DNA of 12,303 bases from an uncultured Oscillospiraceae bacterium (lineage in GTDB: Bacteria > Bacillota > Clostridia > Oscillospirales > Acutalibacteraceae): NCBI GenBank assembly GCA_900550315.1, contig URRK01000026.1:1-12303 (forward strand), given 5' to 3'. Below, piece after piece: positions 6,901 through 12,176 of the stretch (its first letter is position 1; each line of letters opens with the position of its first letter). The notes below the pieces were generated by a model. That model saw only the letters and a program-made list of their open reading frames with translations. It did no database searches and was not told the DNA's origin. The position numbers and the translations under genes are program-made.

Positions 6901-7443
6901 GTCAATTCCATCACGACCGTTCGAGACATTAGTTCCGTCCTTACCGTCAATTCCATTGCTGCCGTTTGTACCGTCAGCACCATCTTTACCGTTTAAGCCA
7001 TTTAGTCCGTCAATTCCGTTTTTTCCGACTGCAACCCCAAGATTCAAAACAGAATTATCATCAAGCGTTATTAACAGTTCGCCGTTTTTTGAAAAAGATG
7101 CGCTTTTAATCCCGGAATTTTTTCCGTTAGATTTTGCTTGTAGTGATTCAGTCCATTCTTTTTCAGTTCCTTTAAATCCACTGTCAACCGCTATTTGATA
7201 CGCTGATTTTCCTTTTAACGAATCAAGCCATTCCTGTACTGTTCCGGTGTATCCGTTTTCGACGGCTAACTCGTACGCAGAAAGACCATTTTTTACTGTT
7301 GTTGAAGTTGGTAACGCTTTGCTATTGCGGATATGTAAGTATCCTAACAAGAATAACAAAATTAGTAAAATTATACCGATGGATAATAATACCGTGTTAA
7401 TCCTGCTATGCTTGCATCTATTGCTTTTGGTTTCGCTGTTCAT
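3952..7443 (-). CDS. Membrane-anchored collagen-like surface protein with leucine-rich C-terminal head (1163 aa)
   Basis: Order of parts: a basic cytoplasmic tail (1-16); one hydrophobic segment (about 17-38) that looks like a signal anchor; two copies of a ~25-residue unit of the AYELAVENGYTGTVQEWLDSL type (55-79 and 80-104), a motif often found in bacterial and phage collagen-like proteins; a long region (111-938) of Gly-X-Y runs rich in GKDG/GTNG alternating with 16 beta-type units; and a C-terminal region (about 939-1163) with BspA-like (LRR_5) repeats such as LKSITIPKNLKIISKDAF and LNIPDSVRTIG. There is no LPXTG signal, so anchoring is probably through the N-terminal helix with the leucine-rich end exposed. 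It is likely a stalked adhesin or binding protein; the ligand is unknown. The ATG at 7443 follows GAGGAGG. It lies 47 bases after a Mor-family regulator and may share its transcript. Confidence 0.88.
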   Translation of the reverse strand: MNSETKSNRCKHSRINTVLLSIGIILLILLFLLGYLHIRNSKALPTSTTVKNGLSAYELAVENGYTGTVQEWLDSLKGKSAYQIAVDSGFKGTEKEWTESLQAKSNGKNSGIKSASFSKNGELLITLDDNSVLNLGVAVGKNGIDGLNGLNGKDGADGTNGSNGIDGKDGTNVSNGRDGIDGKDGISISSANINDKGQLILNFSDGKTVNLDKVVGMNGKDGISVTGSSINSSGELILTYSNGQSVTLGNVIGAAGKDGKDGINGKDGLNGRDGANGKDGANGVDGKDGKNGVSIIKSEINNNGELVVTYSDNTSDNLGKIIGSNGLDGRDGSDGISVVKAEINSLGELVLSYSNNQTANLGNIIGAAGKDGSNGKDGLNGKDGRDGADGKDGENGVSIIKSEINNSGELIVTYSNNRTDNLGKIVGRNGTDGKDGSNGKDGTNGKDGSDGIGISGIAINNDNLVITLTDNTVLNLGNIKGADGKDGKDGINGIGISRTEINSKGELIVNYSDNTFANLGVIVGKDGTNGTNGSDGIGITKTEIDTNGNLVITYSDNSVKSIGKIVGADGKDGKDGTNGKDGINGRDGVNGKDGTNGKDGINGTDGVGISRTEIAPNGELIITYSDDTSVNLGSIIGKNGTNGKDGNDGKDGKDGANGIGISKTEIDTNGNLVITYSDNSVKTVGKIVGADGKDGKDGVNGRDGIDGKDGTNGLNGTDGKDGLNGQDGLNGKDGKDGSDGVGIRSVNINSSNELVLVLSDNSEINLGNIKGKDGENGKNGKDGADGVGIKTVTLSTDGNLSIVLTNNTTVELGNIKGEKGNSIKSARINAVGELMITLSDNSELNAGRVTGLNGSDGKGIDTVSLVDGNLTITLTDGTVNNLGNISGKDGTNGLNGKDGKDGRGIVKTEIVNGELIITYTDNTTENAGKVIDDTTGSDGLDFYPLPDGTFGVAAGKTKYLENIVIPETHNGKQVTEILENAFQNSTNLKSITIPKNLKIISKDAFSNCPSIDTVNYNGNITDWLNIEFESSLSNPCNSGAALYLNGELLNELVIPENTAKINNYAFFGCNSITTITLNNQLNIIGDYAFANCSTTSSLNIPDSVRTIGTAIINNSGITKAYVNQTHIWTVRIPSTGAKNGTVNFAKGYNIANDLTRIDKYYTY
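4630..7113 (-). repeat. Coding tandem repeats: 16 beta-type units alternating with Gly-X-Y runs
   Basis: Each beta unit is ~33 residues with the pattern G(I/V)-x-I-x(5)-I-x-x-x-G-E-L-x-(I/V)-T-Y-S-(D/N)-N-x(3)-N-L-G-x-I-x-G, and I count 16. Some pairs are nearly identical: the ninth and eleventh both carry GISKTEIDTNGNLVITYSDN or a one-residue variant, and the fourth and sixth share GVSIIKSEINN. This suggests recent internal duplication. Gly-X-Y runs between units vary from a few triplets to over 15. Recombination between copies would readily change protein length. Confidence 0.85.
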
Positions 7444-7483
7444 TTAATTTCCTCCTCAAATTATTCCTGCTTTATCATTTATA

Positions 7484-7496
7484 TTGCATTTTAAAA
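7484..7496. repeat. 13-bp repeat TTGCATTTTAAAA, copy 1, upstream of the collagen-like gene
   Basis: Identical to the copy at 7868-7880. It overlaps the last codons of the Mor-family gene and lies ~40 bases before the collagen-like start. It could be an operator or one of a pair of direct repeats flanking the regulator gene. Confidence 0.5.
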
Positions 7497-7781
7497 AACA
7501 TCTTTGGTGTGTTTTGAAACGCCTTGGCTGTTTTGGCATATTATCTTATTGACCCAACGGGTTGAATAAGAGTATTTTTTTGAAATTTCAGCCGTGCTTT
7601 TCCCGTTGCTGTATTCCTTCATAATCTGCTTTGTTATGTATTCTTTAGAAAACAGCCTTTGAGGAAATGATACCTGCTGCCCCTTGTACGCCGAATAAAT
7701 TTGCAATACATTTTCAAGACCGACAATGCTGCACAGCTCGGCATAAACACTTTGCAGCTGTTCGGGCTTTATTTCATCCAT
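7491..7781 (-). CDS. Mor-family HTH transcription regulator (96 aa)
   Basis: The protein resembles the Mor activator family known from phage Mu (middle operon regulator). An N-terminal helical dimerisation part with YAELCSIVGLENVLQIYSAY is followed by a short beta segment VSFPQRLFS and a C-terminal helix-turn-helix (KSTAEISKKYSYSTRWVNKI). A longer reading from 7844 is open, but a good promoter (TTGCAT-17-TATAAT) lies inside that extension. I therefore prefer ATG at 7781, preceded by GAGG; ATG at 7799 is a second option. Length and layout match the paralogue at 11639-11920. It probably binds DNA as a dimer and activates transcription, with the collagen-like gene 47 bases downstream as the obvious target or operon partner. 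Confidence 0.78.
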   Translation of the reverse strand: MDEIKPEQLQSVYAELCSIVGLENVLQIYSAYKGQQVSFPQRLFSKEYITKQIMKEYSNGKSTAEISKKYSYSTRWVNKIICQNSQGVSKHTKDVF

Positions 7782-7815
7782 TTTAATTACCTCGTTCATT
7801 CCCAATTTACTCCTA

Positions 7816-7844
7816 ATTATAATTTCTCGTATGGGAATATGCAA
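7816..7844 (-). promoter_or_regulatory. Promoter of the Mor-family gene
   Basis: TTGCAT (7844-7839), 17-base spacer, TATAAT (7821-7816) on the minus strand. The -35 box is part of a dyad: ATGCAAGAA (7874-7866) upstream and TTCTTTTGCAT (7849-7839) at the -35. This could be an operator for autoregulation. The implied start point lies before the ATG at 7781 and rules out the longest reading frame. Confidence 0.7.
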
Positions 7845-7867
7845 AAGAACAATTCCTTTTAAAATTC

Positions 7868-7880
7868 TTGCATTTTAAAA
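7868..7880. repeat. 13-bp repeat TTGCATTTTAAAA, copy 2, upstream of the Mor-family promoter
   Basis: Exact match to 7484-7496. The 8-base core TGCATTTT recurs at 11966-11973 inside the promoter of the second Mor-family gene, which favours a regulatory site over a target-site duplication. Confidence 0.5.
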
Positions 7881-7883
7881 GTG

Positions 7884-7986
7884 TGACGGGCGCCCTATTT
7901 TGCGTACAGAAATACGCCGCACGCCGCAAAGCGTGCAGCGCGTATTTCGACAGTTTTAACTGTTACGCAAAATTTGGCGCTCGTCA
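7884..7986. repeat. 103-bp compound palindrome (stem with two inner hairpins)
   Basis: The outer arms 7884-7906 and 7964-7986 match at 20 of 23 positions. Inside are two further hairpins: GAAATACGC with GCGTATTTC (7909-7917/7940-7948), itself holding GCACGC with GCGTGC (7919-7924/7931-7936), and ACAGTTTTAACTGT (7950-7963). The whole folds as a three-way junction on either strand. It has no coding capacity and no T run, and is richer in G+C than its surroundings. It could be a dispersed palindromic repeat or MITE of the host, a recombination site, or an RNA element. Confidence 0.75.
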
Positions 7987-8000
7987 TTCCTGATGATTTC

Positions 8001-8035
8001 TAAAACAAAAATTCCACGACCCTTAAGCCGTGGAA
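8001..8035 (-). terminator. Intrinsic terminator, minus strand
   Basis: TTCCACG pairs with CGTGGAA (8012-8018/8029-8035), followed on the minus strand by TTTTTGTTTT. No convincing gene feeds into it from the right, so it may be the remnant end of a lost gene or insulate the regulator from incoming transcription. Confidence 0.6.
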
Positions 8036-8070
8036 CCTATAATTTTAATATGTAATTTTGCAAATTCTCT

Positions 8071-8282
8071 ATGAACCGATATTTTTATATACGGAAATGC
8101 TAATACATTTTCGGCACGGAAGCGAATATGGCAACAGTTAATGCCTTACCCCGTTTTTTAAAAGCAGGCTTGTCCGAATAATCAAAATCGTTTTCCGTAC
8201 CGTATCGGCTTACTTTATCCCGCGTTTTTATTGTAGATATAGGAAACCCTAAAAACTGCGGTTTATAAATATTTCGGTTCAT
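8071..8282. repeat. ~212-bp segment bounded by imperfect inverted repeats; possible MITE or insertion-element remnant
   Basis: The left edge reads ATGAACCGATATTTTTATAT (+ strand, from 8071). The right edge reads ATGAACCGAAATATTTATAA (minus strand, from 8282). The two match at 20 of 24 positions, with the first nine identical. The right edge lies about 5 bases from the point where cotJC homology starts. Similarity between the two flanks stops exactly at the repeats and no target duplication is visible. A 60-codon minus-strand frame (8282-8100) fills the segment but has no ribosome binding site and no family I recognise, so I do not call it a gene. The outer part of the stretch 7845-8286 is covered by the palindrome and terminator. 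Confidence 0.45.
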
Positions 8283-8286
8283 TTTT

Positions 8287-8712
8287 GAAACAGAGGTAGG
8301 AACCGAGGAATTGGCCCATTTAGAAATGGTTGGTGCATTGGTGTACCAATTAACGCGCAATCTAACCATTGAGGAAATTAAAAAATCGGGCTTTGACACC
8401 TATTTTGTAGACCACACAACCGGCATTTTCCCGGCTTCGGCCTCCGGCTACCCCTACTCAGCAGCGCAAATGCAATCCAAGGGCGACTTGTTAGCCGACC
8501 TGCACGAGGACTTGGCAGCAGAGCAAAAGGCCAGGGCAACCTACGACAACATTTTGCGGCTGTGCGACGACCCGGATGTGCGCGATGTGATTAAATTTTT
8601 ACGCCAGCGCGAGGTTGTGCATTACCAACGCTTTGGCGAGGGGCTGCGGCTTGCAACCGACCGCCTGAACAGCAAAAACTTTTACGCCTTTAACCCGGAA
8701 TTTGACCGGTAA
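8287..8712 (+). pseudogene. cotJC: 5'-truncated cotJC-type spore coat / manganese catalase family gene
   Basis: From about TEVGTEELAHLEMVG onward the translation follows CotJC closely: YQLTRNLTIEEIKKSGFDTY, VDHTTGIFP, QSKGD, DLHEDLAAEQKARATYDNIL, a REVVHYQRFGE block and the C-terminal NSKNFYAFNPEFD. CotJC is a dinuclear manganese catalase relative in the inner spore coat, usually ~190 aa; here ~142 codons remain. Metal ligands equivalent to Glu66 and His69 (in EELAH), Glu148 (in AAEQKAR) and His181 (in REVVH) are present, but the N-terminal ligand equivalent to Glu35 is missing with the first ~60 residues. Upstream in frame there is unrelated sequence and a TAA at 8266-8268. TTG at 8311 is the only plausible internal start and has no good ribosome binding site. 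Read as interrupted by the neighbouring insertion; a contig misjoin is the main alternative. Confidence 0.85.
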
Positions 8713-8718
8713 ACACAC

Positions 8719-8755
8719 GGGCCCCCAATGCGGCTTTTGGCCGCACCGGGGGCCT
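8719..8755 (+). terminator. GC-rich hairpin after cotJC
   Basis: GGCCCCC pairs with GGGGGCC (8720-8726/8748-8754), with a second inner stem GCGGC/GCCGC. It starts 7 bases after the cotJC stop. The T run is poor (CTTTT further on), so termination strength is uncertain. The rest of the gap to 8959 holds only a GCCGGC-type palindrome near 8938-8950. Confidence 0.55.
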
Positions 8756-8959
8756 ACACGGCTTTTAACGGCAAAGCTGCCTGCAAGCCGCAGCCTTTTT
8801 GTTGTTTGCCAAATTATTTACCGCTGCAATGCAAGCAGTTTTTTGCAGCTTAGATTTATTTCAAGTGCACCCAACGGCGCGGTAATAAGAACGCCCAGCA
8901 CACAACCGAAAGCACAATGCCCCGCAGGAAAGCGCGCCCCGCCGGCGGGTCTTTTGATT

Positions 8960-10195
8960 TTAAAGCTTGGCTAATAAATCGGCCTTTTTGGCGTTAAATT
9001 CCTCCTCGGAAAGAATGCCGGCCTCTTTTAATTTGTTCAGCTTTTCAAGCTGCGCAAGGGGGTCGTCGGCCGCCGGTGCGGCTTGCTGCACCACAACGGT
9101 GTTTTTATCTTTTTCCTTTATGCTGCGTCTACATTCGCGGTAAACCTTAACGGCCTTTTCGGCCTCGTAGGTGTAAAGGGTCTTTAGCGTTTCCTTGGCG
9201 CCGGCAACCGAAATTTCAAGGTCGCAAAGGCTTAAGGCGGCCGTTAACGCTAAATCTAACAGCCCGTTGGTGTTTTGCAGCGTTGCCATAGAGGTAACAT
9301 CCTCGTAATAAAACTGCTTAACATTTTTGGTTAGCCCAAAGGCCTCGCGGTCTAACACCACCATTTGTTTGTCGGTGCAAACAACAAAGTCTTTCGCGGT
9401 TAACGAATCGCAGCCCCAGGCAAAATAAAGCAGCAGCTCATCCTCGTAAGCATATTCCCGAACAATGGCCAAAATTTTATCGCCGATTTTATTTTTAATC
9501 AGCGCGTCGATCTGCTCGTTGGTAATGGTAAAATCGCGGTTTTTAATGCGCGCAAAATAATCGGTAAACGCCTCAATATCCAGCTCAAACCCGTACTTGG
9601 TGTTTAACAGTTCCACACCGTTGCATTTAAAAATGTAGCTTTCGCTGCTATTTTCGTAGGTTAGGGTTTCAATTTTTTCAATAGGAACAGCGCCTATGCT
9701 AAAAAAGCCGCTTTCTTCATTGTAAGCTTTTTTAAAATAAAGCGCCTTGGTAGAAAGAAAAACCTTTTGCTGACCCTTGCCCAATATCATAAAAACCGGC
9801 GTTTCGCTTTCGGCGTTGTAATTGGCAAAATCCTTTTGCGCATACTTGTTCAATTTTTTATCCAGCGGATGATAAATTAATTTACTGGCGGAAACGCTGT
9901 GTGCCGGCAGGTAAAGCTTATCGTAATAATCGGCGGTAAAGGTTAAAAGCTCGCGGCTTTCAAAAGCAAATGCGCCGCCCCCGGCCGCTGCAATGCTTTG
10001 GGCGATCTCATTGGCTTTAGCGTCGGCCTTGGCCTGGTTTTCGGCCCGCAGGCGCTCCTTTTCAGCCTTGTCGCTATCCAGCTGCTGCTTTTTTTCGCTG
10101 TACTTAGTTTTGGCTGCCTCGGCAGCGTTTTTGGCGCTGCTTGCCGCGTTGGCTGCCGTTTCCTTAGCTTTTTTTAAAAAGTCGTTGAATGCCAT
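8960..10195 (-). CDS. Coiled-coil, PH-like and SHOCT domain protein (411 aa)
   Basis: Residues 1-73 form an Ala/Lys/Glu-rich helical or coiled-coil segment. The middle (about 95-360) is beta-rich and reads like two bacterial PH-like units: one around FMILGKGQQKVFLSTKALYF and PIEKIETLTYE, and a second around LLLYFAWGCDSLTAKDF with VVCTDKQMVVLDRE. The last ~36 residues (DPLAQLEKLNKLKEAGILSE and onward) are a clear SHOCT domain, a short helical oligomerisation module at the C-terminus of many bacterial proteins. There is no signal peptide, so it is cytoplasmic, possibly membrane-associated through the small membrane protein encoded 15 bases upstream. The ATG at 10195 follows AGAGGAG. Function is not established; PH-like/SHOCT proteins are often linked to stress or membrane-associated roles. 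Confidence 0.8.
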   Translation of the reverse strand: MAFNDFLKKAKETAANAASSAKNAAEAAKTKYSEKKQQLDSDKAEKERLRAENQAKADAKANEIAQSIAAAGGGAFAFESRELLTFTADYYDKLYLPAHSVSASKLIYHPLDKKLNKYAQKDFANYNAESETPVFMILGKGQQKVFLSTKALYFKKAYNEESGFFSIGAVPIEKIETLTYENSSESYIFKCNGVELLNTKYGFELDIEAFTDYFARIKNRDFTITNEQIDALIKNKIGDKILAIVREYAYEDELLLYFAWGCDSLTAKDFVVCTDKQMVVLDREAFGLTKNVKQFYYEDVTSMATLQNTNGLLDLALTAALSLCDLEISVAGAKETLKTLYTYEAEKAVKVYRECRRSIKEKDKNTVVVQQAAPAADDPLAQLEKLNKLKEAGILSEEEFNAKKADLLAKL

Positions 10196-10210
10196 TTTTC
10201 TGCTCCTCTT

Positions 10211-10459
10211 TTAATAAAATATTGCAATAATAATTAGCCCTAAAATTGCTACCACCGAAATAGAACTGCCAAAGTGCTCTCTAAAAGCGTCTTTTACAAA
10301 GTCCTCAAAAATCGGCTTTTCTTTGCCGTAGAACTGAATCAGGTCTATTGCCCCTATTACGGCTCCGGCAATTAAAATTGCAAACGGCAGTACCGTTAAA
10401 TCAAAAATAAAGAAAAGCAGGTAGCTTACAACAGTACAAATAAGCGCAATTAAGCTCAT
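10211..10459 (-). CDS. Small integral membrane protein (82 aa)
   Basis: Three hydrophobic stretches are visible: residues ~3-20, ~21-43 and ~66-81, separated by a charged loop (FYGKEKPIFEDFVKDAFREH). It is therefore a two- or three-helix membrane protein. I do not recognise a family. AGGAGG lies ~8 bases before the ATG at 10459. The gene lies 15 bases before the SHOCT protein gene on the same strand, a probable two-gene operon in which this protein may give the SHOCT protein a membrane partner; that is inference. Confidence 0.75.
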   Translation of the reverse strand: MSLIALICTVVSYLLFFIFDLTVLPFAILIAGAVIGAIDLIQFYGKEKPIFEDFVKDAFREHFGSSISVVAILGLIIIAIFY

Positions 10460-10498
10460 TTAAAACACCTCCTTATTACCGTAAATTTTGCCCTTTTA

Positions 10499-10562
10499 GC
10501 CGGGCCGGCCGCGTGCTACGGGTTGTTGGGCTTAAAGCTAAGCCCGCCTTTGCCGGCCGGGC
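10499..10562. repeat. GC-rich inverted repeat with inner hairpin
   Basis: Arms 10499-10509 and 10552-10562 match at 10 of 11 positions (GCCGGGCCGGC type) and enclose GGGCTT/AAGCCC (10528-10533/10540-10545). It lies between the lipoprotein gene and the small membrane protein gene and has no clear T run. It could be a weak terminator or a dispersed repeat. Confidence 0.6.
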
Positions 10563-10582
10563 GCACAAAACAGTTTAACCGT

Positions 10583-11636
10583 TTAATTGGCCGGCGGAAT
10601 ATACACGCCGTCGGTAAAAAAGTAATTAGCCGGCAGCGTTATAACCGCGGCAGTGTAAGGGTTTACAATAAAGAACAATACTGATTCGTAATTTTCTACA
10701 ATATCGGTTAAATACATATACTCGTTTGAAACCGAGCGCAGCCCTGTAACGGTTGGGTAATGGTTTTGAATGAGGGCCTCGTTTACCTTGTAAACGGCTG
10801 CCTCCTTAGAAATGGCTACCGTATCGGCCCGGGCGGCCGCCGAAATTTGGTTGTAATAGGGGTAAACCAACGCGTCAATGCCATTGCTAATGCGAATGCG
10901 CGAGGTTTTATTTACATAGTTTTCCTGTAAATATTGGAACGTAAAAGGATAACTACACCCGCTGGTGTTGGGGTACTTTTTTTGGAACATTGCCAAATAA
11001 TTTTGCGCCAGCCAATATTCGCGCTTTTGAATTAGTTTTGGCACCTTTTCTTTTATCCCGGCCACCACGCTGGCGTTAAATTTTTGAATAGCCGCCTCCC
11101 TTTTTCCGGTGGCAAACAGGGTTTCAATCTCGCCTAAATCGTTTAAGTATTGGTAGGTGGTACTCCTGCTCGTACCACGAAGGCTTTTCGTTAGCCTCCT
11201 CCACGCCCGAATTTGCTGCGCTGCTTTCGGCCGTTGCCGGCTGCTGCAACGAGGCCGCCGCTTTTATTTGGTTGTACTTGCTTTCCGAAATCCGGGTTAG
11301 TTCGGTGCCGGAGCTGTTGTACACCTTGCCGGCCTTATTAATTTCTACCACAATTCGCGGGTAAGCATCCCGGTAAAAAATAAAGCTGAGCTTGGCCTTC
11401 GAGTCCTCCAGCAGTTCTAATTCGGTGTCAATAATCTCCCCCTCCCGCAGTACTTCGCCGGTGGTTTTGTTTTTTTCCTCGCAGCTTTTTTCGCCAATTT
11501 TAAGGTACGAATCGGCTGTTTCGTAATAGCCGCACGCTGCGGCAATGTAATCGTCCCGCGTTTTTTCTTTACAGCTGCAAAGCAGCAGCGGGGTTACAAC
11601 CGCAATACAAAGCGCAAGGCAAACTTGTTTTTTCAT
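10583..11636 (-). pseudogene. Lipoprotein gene split by a frameshift near 11150
   Basis: The first part (from ATG 11636) encodes a lipoprotein: MKKQVCLALCIAVVTPLLLC leads into a lipobox ending at Cys22 (LCSC), so it is exported and lipid-anchored. This frame ends at 11124 after an unlikely tail (HLPILKRFRRD). One frame over, an open reading continues without a stop through YQYLNDLGEIETLFATGK and on to 10583, and its only nearby start, a GTG near 11068, has no ribosome binding site. Skipping one C in CACCTAC (about 11142-11148) joins EQEYH to YQYLNDLG and gives one protein of ~350 aa. Causes may be a real mutation, a sequencing error, or programmed +1 frameshifting. Neither half resembles a family I know. 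The start is coupled to the upstream Mor-family gene: GAGGTG in that gene's last codons serves as ribosome binding site. Confidence 0.72.
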
Positions 11637-11638
11637 TT

Positions 11639-11920
11639 TTACACCTCTTTATCAATATGCTCTTTTAAAATTTTTCGGATCCACTTTTCGGTGTAGCCGT
11701 ATTTGGTAGCCAGCTGCCGAATGTTGTGCCCGTTGTATTCCTCAACAATTTGGCTTAAAATAAAATCACGACTAAACAGCTCAACCGGCAAAAACATGGT
11801 TGTTCCGCGGTATTTTGAGTGAATTTTAAGTACAGCCTCAATGCCAATTATGCTGGCCAGCTCGCTGTATGCGCCGTTTAAATATTCACCCCTTATTTTT
11901 GCCTTGTCAATTGTTGGCAT
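11639..11920 (-). CDS. Mor-family HTH transcription regulator, second copy (93 aa)
   Basis: It aligns along its length with the regulator at 7491-7781. YSELASIIGIEAVLKIHSKY parallels YAELCSIVGLENVLQIYSAY, then LPVELFSRDFI, then a helix-turn-helix NIRQLATKYGYTEKWIRKIL. Like Mu Mor, it should be a small dimeric DNA-binding activator. Two starts are possible: ATG at 11935 with a weak GGGGCG, and ATG at 11920 with GAGGTG at good spacing; I choose the second. It is the first gene of a unit with the lipoprotein gene, which starts only 2 bases after this stop codon. An extended -10 promoter lies just upstream. Confidence 0.8.
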   Translation of the reverse strand: MPTIDKAKIRGEYLNGAYSELASIIGIEAVLKIHSKYRGTTMFLPVELFSRDFILSQIVEEYNGHNIRQLATKYGYTEKWIRKILKEHIDKEV

Positions 11921-11955
11921 TTTTTCACCTCGCATTTTTTCGCCCCTTTATAGTC

Positions 11956-11984
11956 ATTATATCACTGCATTTTGGAACTGTATA
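11956..11984 (-). promoter_or_regulatory. Extended -10 promoter of the second Mor-family gene
   Basis: TATACA (11984-11979), 17-base spacer, TGA then TATAAT (11961-11956) on the minus strand. The spacer contains AAAATGCA, the core of the repeats found around the first Mor-family gene. Confidence 0.7.
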
Positions 11985-12104
11985 GAGGCGCAACGCCCGG
12001 GAACTCTTTCTACTAAAATTCGCCAAATTCCGCCTGCTGCACAAGTGCTTTTCTTTTAAAAAAGTCACAAAAGGGCAAACACACAAAAAATACGCCGCCG
12101 GTGG

Positions 12105-12133
12105 TAGACTTTTAAAAAAATATATGTTACAAT
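12105..12133 (+). promoter_or_regulatory. Promoter of the gene starting at 12177
   Basis: TAGACT (12105-12110), 17-base spacer, TACAAT (12128-12133) on the + strand, in an AT-rich patch. It gives a leader of about 35-40 bases before the GTG at 12177. The gap 11985-12104 shows nothing else. Confidence 0.55.
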
Positions 12134-12176
12134 GGTTATAGTTACTAATTAAACTAAATTTTTTGGGGATGATTGC

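Noticed and set aside
4700..7030. Regularly spaced short repeats that could suggest a CRISPR array
   Set aside because: Spacing follows codon triplets of a collagen-like protein and the 'spacers' are themselves related; no cas genes.
7782..7844. Longer N-terminus for the first Mor-family regulator
   Set aside because: The extension contains a good promoter, and the paralogue has no matching extension.
7884..7986. Integron attC site
   Set aside because: The core sites expected of attC are not convincing, and there is no integrase or cassette arrangement.
8100..8399. Minus-strand 99-codon frame across the cotJC junction
   Set aside because: Its first third is antisense to conserved cotJC codons and the inner ATG at 8282 has no ribosome binding site; treated as a shadow or a remnant.
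8702..8974. + strand frame after cotJC
   Set aside because: It runs through the terminator hairpin and GC-rich non-coding DNA with no ribosome binding site or recognisable protein pattern.
10583..11068. Separate 161-aa gene starting with GTG at 11068
   Set aside because: No ribosome binding site, and the same frame stays open upstream with protein-like sequence that joins the lipoprotein after a one-base shift.
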